From Volutella citrinella (lineage: Eukaryota; Ascomycota; Sordariomycetes; Hypocreales; Nectriaceae): a DNA stretch of 64,000 nucleotides. Position numbers and translations under genes: made by a program. The notes below the pieces were generated by a model. It saw nothing but the letters and a program-made list of their open reading frames with translations, had not been told where the DNA came from and made no database searches. The stretch is taken from contig JAWZSP010000007.1 of NCBI GenBank assembly GCA_034401135.1, positions 806,001 to 870,000 on the forward strand, given 5' to 3'. Shown in pieces: positions 23,087 through 32,344 of this stretch; positions within the stretch are counted from its first letter, which is position 1, and each line of letters opens with the position of its first letter.

Positions 23087-25365
23087 ATGGAGAGAAAGCG
23101 CAAATTGCCCGCCAGAGCTGCTGCTCGGAGCGAGCAAGCTGCCAAAAAGCGCAACGCGACGCCTCGAGAACGCTCCGCGACACCTGCCGCACCGCCTCCG
23201 CCGCCAACGCCCCCCGAACCCGAAGAGCCACCACCTCCTCCCCTTCCTCAGTCTATAGAGGCCGGAAAGCCACTGCCTACCGTCGAGGTTGCGCAGCCCC
23301 AGGACCTCTCGACGAAAGAGTATCAGTCTGTGGGCGAAAGGTAGGCTTTCACATGCAGCTCTGCGCACATCACGGGACTGACTATTCTCTTAGCGGCGTG
23401 CTTGCTGAATCCCTCTCACGCTCACGGCAGAAATGGATCATTGACGGTTATTTTGCAAAGTATTGGACCAAACCTCACAAGCGAAAGGGTGTTGTCATTG
23501 AGGACCCCAAGAACCCCCCTAAAGAAACCATGTCCAAGGTGGGCGCCGTGACCATCACCATTGAGCCTCACATCGTCGAGGCTACAATGTATGTGGTCAA
23601 AGATCCCAAGCCCCGACCTCAGCTGCCGCAACCGAACCAGCAACAGCAGCGCCCGATTATTCAATACGGACCCCCGAACGGCACAATGCGTCCTCCTCCG
23701 CCGCCCTCACCAGCGACGGCCGCTTCACGCCCCGCCACTCAGAGCCCAGCTGCGAGCCCAGCACATGCTCTAGCGAAACCAGCTGTACCCCAGGCTTCTG
23801 AACAAGCAAACAACAGATTCGTCACCCCTACAGCGTTACCGAAGACAACGCCATCCCCCAGCCCAACACTCCCTCCAAGGCAGCCATCTGGCCCTGTGGC
23901 ACCAGCTGCCACGCCTCCTCTTTCTCGTGCACCTTCAAACCCGCCCCCTTCAGCACCAGGGGCAAACACCCCATCCTATCCCGCTAGGCCAGCCCCTGGG
24001 CCGGCATACGCCCCACCGACTCCCGCCGCTCCCTTGGCTGCACCGGCTGCATCGCCTCGGCCGGCTTCCAGTGCTCAATCGACGCCCACGGGAGGATTCG
24101 TCAAGCCCGCAACTCCCACGGCTGCGCCTGCTACACCTGCTGCGAGCGCTCCGAAGCCCACGCCGCATGACCCAGTGATCGCCATGCTTGCCCAGAAAGC
24201 GTCCGGAGATGCGGACCTGCGAGATCTCATGAAGAAGGTGGCAGTGGGACGAGCAACCCCCGAGGAGCTGAGCCACTTTCAGAAGATTATTGATCAACTC
24301 AATGCTGAGCACCGGCGGAAGGGCGGACAAGCTGGGCCCTCTGCCGACCGACTTCTCGTGGACAACAAAACTGTCAAGTACTTTGCGGATGAGGTCCGCA
24401 CGATCCTTGACATCGTCCTCGCGTCAAATCCCAATCAGAAGTCCACGGAGTTGCGGCCACCACCGAGAAGTGACCCGCTGGTTGTCCAGCTGGTCAAGAC
24501 TGCCCTCGAAAACCCCAAAACCAAAGACATGATTCGGCGAATTGCTGATGGACGGCCCGGGTATACGGATGCTCAAGACCTCAAGGACATCCTGGAGAGG
24601 CTACAACGCGAGATGAAAGCGGCGCCACGCCCGTCTCCGGCTCCGGCTCCGACTCCAGCTAGACAACCCAGTGTAAATGGCGTTCCTAATGGCCATGGAA
24701 GGAACGCGGTGCCTCAAGGAGGCTCGCAGCCCAACCCTCAAGCATTGAGGTCCAAGGGACCACCACCGGCTCCCAAGCCAGACATTTCAGCTGTGCTATT
24801 TGATTTCGGGACAGGAGACCGATATCTTTTCCCCAAATTTAGCATCCTGGAATATCTCTCTGTGCCCTCTGGCCAACAGGTTGTGGCATCCTTCTTGATC
24901 GTACGTAAGGGAAGCAACTCAGAGTATGGGGGTGATCCCAAATTGGATTACTACCAGCCCGTTACCATTCGTATCCAGACACAAAATGGCCGATACCTGG
25001 AGAATCTGGCCAGAGCCGTGGCCCCGCAGGACGAGGTACGAGAGTACATGGACGACGTAATGACCAATATGACACGTGCCGAATACGTCCTATTGGCCAT
25101 GAGGCTGCCTCGTGCGACCGATATTGATGGCGAAGGCGGCACACCGGATGACACCAAGACCAACACCTCCACGCCCAAACCTGAGCGTGATCAAGAGGAG
25201 AAGCCTGTGGCCAAGCCCTCAGTCTTATGGATCTCTGGGAAATCAGGCGGCAACGCCGTCGATGGTCGTTCCCAGCGGGCTGTCAGAGACCCGGAGGAGG
25301 AGTCAGAACACCGATACAGGCGACTCATCAACACTGTGGCGGCTAAAAATATTGACGGTGCATAA
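23087..25365 (+). CDS. SWC3: SWR1-complex protein 3
   Basis: Exons 23087-23340 and 23394-25365 give 741 residues. It is a subunit of the SWR1 chromatin remodeller that exchanges H2A for H2A.Z in the nucleus. The conserved SWC3 domain is at the N-terminus (about residues 70-170: EYQSVGESGVLAESL, KWIIDGYFAKYWTKP, VGAVTITIEPHIVEATMYVV). A long Pro/Ala/Ser-rich disordered region (about 175-370), short helical motifs and a C-terminal conserved segment (PPPAPKPDISAVLFDF, RYLFPKFSILEYL) follow. The intron 23341-23393 is GT-AG and restores VGESGVLA. Only the first region is diagnostic; the C-terminal part is conserved in filamentous fungi but not in yeast. Confidence 0.85.
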
Positions 25366-26068
25366 TGAACTCAGAGAACAGACTGCGCTTGGAGTACTGT
25401 TGTATATATATATATTTGCTATGTTCTATTTGGGTTGGCAGACTTTGTAGTGAAAGGGAGTGGATGGGCCACCGGAGCAACGGGGAAAATATGGACTTGG
25501 CTGGCGCTTTGATTTTGGGGCTCGCGTAGGAGCTTACACAACGTCTGCATTCATCAGCGAATTTATAACTGTCACATGAATAAAAACACTTGGTAAAAAC
25601 ACCCCTTCTTCCTGACCTCAGCGTGTGAGTGATTGCACACATCTGCTGTGTGGGGGCAGCGGGTCGAGGTGACAGAGAGATCGCCAGTCTGGTATTATTG
25701 ATGCTCGAGCATGCGACCAAAAAATTCAGGCAAAATAAAGAGCCCATATTGATGCCTACGCGGCTATTCTGCCCTGATTGAGCATTCCCACCAGGCAACC
25801 AGTTGTTGTATGGGATGGGATGTCGTTGGCCCCGGCCCGACGATAGCCCCGACCCACGTGCCAGCGAGATTGTACCTGGCAACTACGTGGATACATCTGT
25901 CCAGGTACCTGAGCACTGGACAGGTACGCTAAGCCCAGGTCACCTTCAGCCTATGTCATGAACTCGTCAATCTCTCCGCATCATCTTACCACCTAGTCCA
26001 TCAGAACCGTCTAATTGACTCCCAATCCGCAGCGCGGGAGGAATGATAAAAAAGCCAAGTGCAATACA
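25366..26068. promoter_or_regulatory. Intergenic, SWC3 3' flank and RTC5 promoter
   Basis: Contains a (TA)n run at about 25402-25415, AATAAA at 25579-25584, and an 8-bp perfect inverted repeat CTGTCCAG/CTGGACAG (25897-25904 and 25916-25923) overlapping two CAGGTAC words, about 145 bp before the RTC5 start. Confidence 0.5.
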
Positions 26069-27962
26069 ATGGGCCAGGCTCTTTCAGACGAGTCCCCGAC
26101 GAACCTGTCGCATGAGGAACTCACATATCAGCTTGTAAGCCCCCCAAGCCGCGACCGACCCATGGTGGCATGATGGGAGCTGGATATTGACCCCATCTAC
26201 TTAGGCTCAGAGGTTCAGAGACAAGTGCTTTACTTCGCTGGAGTTCTATTCATTGAAGGATGTCTTCAAAAGCCTTGCCGATCAGCAGGGCGACATCAAG
26301 TACCTGAAGGAGGATACCATTTCTAGGTTCCTAGAAATCCCCGACATCCTGCACGCATCACCTGTCATCTTCCAGATGGTCTCATATCTGGGTGCCTTTC
26401 CATTCCTTCACGATGCGCCCGTCGTGCTTGAGCTCCCTCAAGTGGTCATGGTTGTCACTCTCATGACTGACAGATACCGCAAGGTGCTGAAGGGCGGCGC
26501 TACAGATAGGGCAAAGCTCCTGTTTAAGAGCATGGCTGTCTATGACCGAAAGCTATCAGAAATGGAGTCTAAGCAACCCATATCCCCGGGATCTCCTCCA
26601 CCGGGCGGCAACAATTCCTCATCTCACCCATCGGGCTTCGCTGTTGATGCTGCGCAGGACGACGCCGACGAGGATGAGGACGAAGACGACGACCTTGTGC
26701 TGACGGCGTTTGAGTTGCTCGATATCAAAGAAGCCGTGCAGCAAGGCCATGCGCCCAAATTCCACACGGCCACGATCCCCACTGATAACTTCCGCAAGCT
26801 CTTGATGTTGCTCCTACTGTCCGCGCCGCTGGACCCACAGGAGAGCCTGGCCATGTACTCGACCCGCTGCTCTGGTGAGGAGCTGCAGGGCCTACGATCA
26901 ACTGCCGAGTGCATTCTTGCCTCATTCGTGAATGCCGAAAAGGCCCCCGGAATCAAGTACAACCATTTCAAAGCCGTCCTTCCTGTGATATGCCCGTATC
27001 TATTCAACGGCCTCAACGGCCTTTTTGAGCATTTTCTTTTTTCGAAGAACCTGGACCTAAACAAGCATCAAGGTGACTCCTCAAAAGCAGTGGAAAAGCC
27101 CAAGATGGCGCAGCCGTTGATTACGGACGAGAGTGACATCCTGAATGAGAATCTACTCTGCCAACTGTCACTCTTCCTCCCGGCATCCGACCTCTTCCGA
27201 AGAGTCCGGCTCCTGTACTCGGGCAACGAAGCTGGATTCTCCATGGGCAGTTTCCAGACCAAAGTTTTCAACTGGCAGGCTCCCACAATACTCTTGGTGA
27301 GCGGCACCCGCATTGGTGACATCCCAGAGGGAGGGCAAGAGAGCGCTTTCGCTGCGTCGCTACCGCCACGGAGGTTCCCACATGGCAGCAAGTCAGATCG
27401 CCTTACGTTTGGTGTCTTTGTACGGGAGCCCTGGAAACACACCCACAAGGAATGCTTTGGTGACTCGGACACGGTGCTGTTCCAGCTCGAACCTGTTCAC
27501 GACGTCTTCCGTGCTTCAACCGTCAACAAGGACTATGTGACCTTTACTAAACCACCAGGCAACCAGCCGGTACTGGCTGTCGGAAACCCCCACCCGAAAC
27601 CTACGCAGTCTCACCGGAAGGCAGAGGTTTTTCGGCTGGGATCGGTCGCCTTGTTGTTGGATGACTCGTTCGAATTTGGCGTCTTCAACCACGACTACAC
27701 GGCTCGGGGCGGTGCGTTCCATACAAGCGAGGTGAGGAAGTTTGACTTCCAGGATCGGTTTCAAATCGAGAGCCTTGAAGTCTGGGGCTGTGGCGGAGAT
27801 GCAGAGGCAAAGGTGCAGGCCGAGAGGTGGGCATGGGAGGAGCGAGAAGCCGAGGCCCGACGCAGGGTCAACTTGGGTACGGGAGATATCGAAGCCGACC
27901 GAGCCTTGTTGGAGATGGCTGGAATGATTGGCGGCAACCGAAGCGGTGGTTCTATGGGATAG
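26069..27962 (+). CDS. RTC5: TLDc-domain protein, restriction of telomere capping protein 5
   Basis: Exons 26069-26134 and 26205-27962 give 607 residues. The N-terminus MGQALS fits an N-myristoylation signal. It is followed by an EF-hand-like helical region, an acidic stretch (about residues 138-150, DDADEDEDEDDD) and a C-terminal TLDc domain (about 295-560) containing RLLYSGNEAGFSMGSF, TFGVFVREPWK and GGAFHTSEVRKFDF. Yeast Rtc5 is a vacuolar TLDc protein reported to act on V-ATPase assembly. The small first exon ends in phase 0 and joins TYQL/AQRFRD. The first exon is needed to supply the myristoylation site. Confidence 0.9.
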
Positions 27963-28458
27963 AACAAAGCCACATTTTTCACCGATATCAGCTCGATTCA
28001 GGTGTGGTGTTCTGACAATTGGTTTGTAGACATGTTTGAGGGTGCGGGACTAGCCTTTAGCATGACACGAAGTTTCTTTTTCGAACAAATTACTCGTTTC
28101 CATCAAGTGGTGACCTTAATGGTCCTCAAAACATGGGTCTTATTCACAACTTGATGGCAATATTTCCAGGACGTAGGGCGTAACCCAAGCAGTGCAGGTT
28201 GCCCAAATCCACCATCCAAACAGAGCGCACAAATGCAGTGACCGAAGGAACATGCCAGAAGTGCAGCCCATTGATCTGAAGGGAGACCAGGTCGGCATCT
28301 CGACCGTACTTTTTGTTTTGGTTTATTACTGGTGGGCGTGATGCAGACCACTGCCCGCCATGGACGCCCACCTGACATGATATATCGTACAACACTCAAC
28401 CAAGACATGGTAATTTACAAGACAAGGGCAAAAGCCTCAACCAATGTACGGGCGGGGG
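27963..28458. other. Intergenic between convergent RTC5 and RCF1
   Basis: AATAAA on the - strand at 28327-28322 is a plausible RCF1 poly(A) signal, about 135 nt after its stop. No gene seen. Confidence 0.45.
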
Positions 28459-29336
28459 CTACTCCTTGGGCTTGGAGTCGGAGCCTTCCTTCTTCTGCGT
28501 GGCAAAGATGTCGCCGAGGTCACCAAGCGAGCTCTTGGGGTTCTTCTTTCGCTCCGCCTTTTCGCTTGCATCGGCCTCCGCAGGAGCCGCTGCATCCTCC
28601 TCCTTCTTCTTGTCGCTCTTGGGCCAGATGCCGATCTTGCCGAGGATGCTGCTTCCGGACGACGCGGCGCTGGCCGCCTCCTTCGCCGTCCTCTCCTGCT
28701 CCTCCGCCTCGGCCGCCTTGGCCGCCAGGTGCTCGTCGCGCTTCTTGATCAGGCGGGCCCTCACGGCCTTCTCCTCCTCGTCGCGGGCCTCGAGCTCCCG
28801 GATCCAGCGCAGGCGCTTCTCCTCGTTGTCCCGCTCCTCCTTGAGCTTGCGCAGCTCCTTGGTCTTCTCGCGGTCCTTCTGGTAGTACAGACTGCCCGCC
28901 AGCATCGCGATGACGGTAAAGCCCTGGGCTGCCACTCGGGCCCGGAACATGCGGTTCGCTTGCTTCGAGTCGCCCTTGCGGAGGGCTCGGTAGGCGTTGA
29001 CGAAGGCCAGGACGGTCAGGCCGATTCCTAGATGGCGCCGGGGTGGGCGCAGAGCGTCAGGACCAGTTGCGGGAAGGGGTCCACGAGGGGGAAAGGCAAG
29101 CTGGAGAGGGGAGAGGGGAGAGGGGAGAGGGGATGGGAGGGAAGCCGCACATACCGAGGGGGACCAACGGCTCCTCCTTGATCTTGCGCATCATCTTCTG
29201 CGCAGGCAGTTCCTTGTCGAATTCCCTGTCTATCGCATGAGCGGCGGATGCGGCAGTCATCCGGGGCGGGGCAGGCCTACTCATCGCTGAACGAGGAGGG
29301 CATAGGCCCTGGGATTGAGGGCGGTCCGTCAGCCAT
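28459..29336 (-). CDS. RCF1: Respiratory supercomplex factor 1 (HIG1 domain)
   Basis: Exons 29336-29281, 29225-29155 and 29027-28459 give 231 residues. It is a mitochondrial inner-membrane protein that helps assemble and stabilise cytochrome c oxidase and III-IV supercomplexes. The HIG1 domain contains KIKEEPLVPLGIG, two transmembrane helices (about residues 42-57 and 75-90) and the loop RALRKGDSKQANRMFRARV. A long charged coiled coil (about 90-160) and a Lys/Ala/Glu-rich tail follow. The first exon (MADGPPSIPGPMPSSFSD) resembles the Ser/Phe/acidic start of other fungal Rcf1 proteins. An in-frame ATG at 29284, used if intron 1 is retained, would instead begin MSRPAPP. Intron 2 carries a GAGAGGG repeat. 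Confidence 0.88.
29104..29133. repeat. GAGAGGG tandem repeat in RCF1 intron 2
   Basis: About four copies of a 7-bp unit lie inside the 127-nt second intron (29028-29154). It appears as a simple purine-rich minisatellite on the + strand. Confidence 0.7.
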
Positions 29337-29763
29337 TGTGTCGATGAGTGCGAGTTGCAGTAAATGGTGGAGAGGAGAGAAACGAGAGCACAAGCTGCAA
29401 GTGGGCTGAGGAATTTCGGCGCAGGTGCATGATCCATGACACCCACCAGGGCGACCATCATCGGGTGGCTTTAAAGTGGGGCCCCGGTCTCCGATGGTGA
29501 TGGGGACATCATCAATCTCGACTAAGCTCCATGCCACGCCACTTCGACAGGCGCAAGAATAGTTGCGAATGCAGTTAACGAATGTCCGGGACTTGGAAGG
29601 AGCGTCATATTAGGAAAAAAATTGTACTTTCGTTGCATCGTCGAATCAATTGAGCCGGACTCATCTTCTTCAGTACATTTAGCCAACATTGACGGGCCTG
29701 TATTCATCACCAAATCTGAACGTGAACCACTCCGACATGCGAAATGTGGCCAAACCTCGGGAG
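29337..29763. other. Intergenic, upstream of RCF1
   Basis: Lies between the RCF1 start and the end of the HET gene, both on the - strand. No distinct motif or gene seen. Confidence 0.4.
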
Positions 29764-31513
29764 TCAAATAATTCGGAATGTTTTTTTCGGCACATCGGTG
29801 AACATTTCAAAAAGAGCACCATGACCATAGTAGGTTGAGTGCCCAGCTGTCCCAGAAGTCACCAAGCCCACCCGCCTATAGGTGCGCATTGCACCGCCGA
29901 CTGCTTTCAGAGCCATGGCAGCTGTACCTCGTCTGTTGGAAACCCCCAAGAATAAAAGTATGAGGGACATTTTATTCCTCCCCAATTCCACGGGGTCATC
30001 CGGGCAGAGAGTTGCGATTACCGATGGACGACGACCAGGAGACATCACACACAGAGTATCACGTCCCTTGTGGCCTTCATCCCGGCGTCTTTCCACTTGG
30101 AAAACTCGTAACGGCCCACAAACCTCAAGATATCCGCTCGAGACCCTTCCAAACTTGTCTTGGCCCGTTGGCACTACATGAGCCTGGAGGATGCTCAATC
30201 TGTCATTGGAGAGTCTAGCCACCACCTCCGAGATAGGCTCGACACCGCATCTGGCAGCGGCCCATGACCACGAGGGTGCTATGAATGGATCAGAAGAGGA
30301 CTGCGGTGAGGTTTTGTTTGAATCGGGTGACGCCTCCCACATTAAACCTCTGGGTAGGTCTCCTCGCCAAAGGCCGGCGAGATAGTCATCGTCCGCCTGG
30401 AATTGGAAGACGGCGGCCAGTCCAGAAATCGCCGGCAACCTATCCGTCCTTTTCGTCAGGGCCAGCTTTGAATACGTCGAGATCAAAAGGTGCCAATGGT
30501 TGTACCACAGATGCGAGTGCTTGTCAAGCTGGCTCAGCTGTGTCTTTGGTACCACCGCAATATCGCGGTAATCCCACACGGCTGGGGTATGTGTATCCTC
30601 AAAGTACGTGCATGTGTAGCACTCAAGATACACCCTGTGGGTTCCAAAGTAGAGCGTTCTCCGAGAGAGCAGCCTTTCTTGCAGAACCCATCCTCTCTCG
30701 GGCAGGGGAGAGTTCCTTTCTGGCATCTGGGGGACGACCGGGTGATCCCCGATACCTTTATGCGAAAGTATAATCTGGTCTGTCTGGTTGTTTATTGATG
30801 GTCGTATGGTCACCTCGACTTGGGCAGAACGAGGATGAAGAAGTCCAGCATGGCAACCTGATGCGGCAGGGCCAGCCAGGGTAATGTATGAGCCCTGGTA
30901 AATGTGCATCATTTGTGAACATTGCTCCCCCCAGTCCGCTGCTGAATCCTGGATGATACAGAGCGAATCTATCCACAAGAACCCCAGGCTGAGTGCCCTC
31001 GTGACGGTGACGGCATCCTGAAACATTTTTGGAAGATCCCGATACCTAATTCTGGTTTTGAAATCGTTGTAGCTGGCCTTTAAGAGTTTGAGTGGTTGTG
31101 ATTTACCCCAACCGTGACTCAAGGTGGCATAGCGGACATAGTATTCGATGCCGACCACTAGACGAAGGTCAGAGCTGCCGTCGGCAAGCCTCAGGTCAAG
31201 AAGTCTAGTTGGAGTTAGAGGTGAAACCATGCCAGGGCAATTGGGGCAACCGTGGTGAGTGGTATCGCAGTCCTTCAGCCAAGATTTCGCTAATGGGATG
31301 TCTGGGGATGTAGCGACTGGACGACCGACAACCAGCCACTTGCGCAGCGCTCTGCTATCTGACGAAAGAACAGTCAGAAAATAATACCCCAATGAATGCT
31401 ATTTGGGGGCCTCGAGTACCTGGTAGAGAAGATACTTCTACGGAAGGCCGGACATCGTCCACCGGACTGTCCTGACGGCCCATCGGCTTGACTCGCAGGT
31501 AGTAGAGCATCAT
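29764..31513 (-). CDS. HET-domain (heterokaryon incompatibility-type) protein
   Basis: Exons 31513-31420 and 31358-29764 give 562 residues. The HET domain (about residues 105-260) shows its three blocks: YATLSHGWGKSQPLKL, GFLWIDSLCIIQDSAADW and, further on, RGWVLQERLLSRRTLYFG. HET proteins trigger cell death in allorecognition, but most family members have no known partner. The C-terminal half has no recognised domain. An ATG at 31392 would give a shorter protein (MGYYFLTV); I prefer the upstream exon because a GT-AG intron (31359-31419) with a CT-rich acceptor joins open frames (SSLP/DSRALRKWL). The frame stays open upstream of 31513, so still earlier exons are possible. Confidence 0.75.
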
Positions 31514-32344
31514 CAGCCACCGACTTTCAGCTGAACACGTCTGTCACATGGTGTAGCGGTTTGGTGCGATGCTGGCTGTAAAGGCTCTACAGAATGGTAG
31601 AGGGTCCTAAAAACAGAAAGGAAAAAAAAGCTATCAGGGTTCACCTTCTCTTTTGAGTCAAGCTCATGATCAACTCAATTGAATGTATGTATGTGAGTTT
31701 CTAATTCTCAGCATGATACATTGCTGATCAGAAAACAAGTTTGCATTGGTATTCTGGGACCTAGAATCTTGTCCATGATACAAGAAACGCTAGGCGGAAT
31801 ATTGACAGTCTTGTAGTTGTAGGTGGGCTTTTGGTGGCTGCTCGTCGATGTTGCTATTCGGACGAGTTGTCAAAGCAATCCACCCATGGATCTGTTTCGG
31901 TGTGTGATAGAGAGACATTGGCAGTTGGTGGGGCTCTGCAGGCAGCCGAGCTGTCAGCCCAGGTGAGGCACACTTATATTAGGGTGCCTGGAGTCCTGGA
32001 CAGCCCCTGGTGCCACTACAGGGCCCAACGGCCGGCGCTACAGGCCTAGATTTGAACCTAGCTTCTTGCATGCAGAGCATTATTAATGGAATTCCACCAC
32101 CACCATACCACGGACAGCTAGCCGCTGGGCCCACACCCAAACTCCAAAGATCCACCCTCTCACCAAGGTACAGACAGCGCAGCACAACACTTCTCCTCCA
32201 CCACATTATCATCACCAACCTTGACCACGTTCGGGACATCGACTGGCGAACGATATACTCAAATTTCCTTGGTCAATCGGGTCTTTGACTTCGGGATTCC
32301 TCACACTCAACCACTTTCGCACCATGCAGATATCATAGCCCACC
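31514..32344. promoter_or_regulatory. Divergent upstream region (HET / ZZ-EF-hand gene)
   Basis: A - strand polypyrimidine/TTTTTAG acceptor-like site at about 31620 leaves open that the HET gene has another 5' exon here. Otherwise no feature found. Confidence 0.4.

Noticed and set aside
17715..27962. NMT1 and RTC5 as a functional gene pair
   Set aside because: They are separated by other genes on opposite strands; substrate and enzyme proximity is probably accidental.
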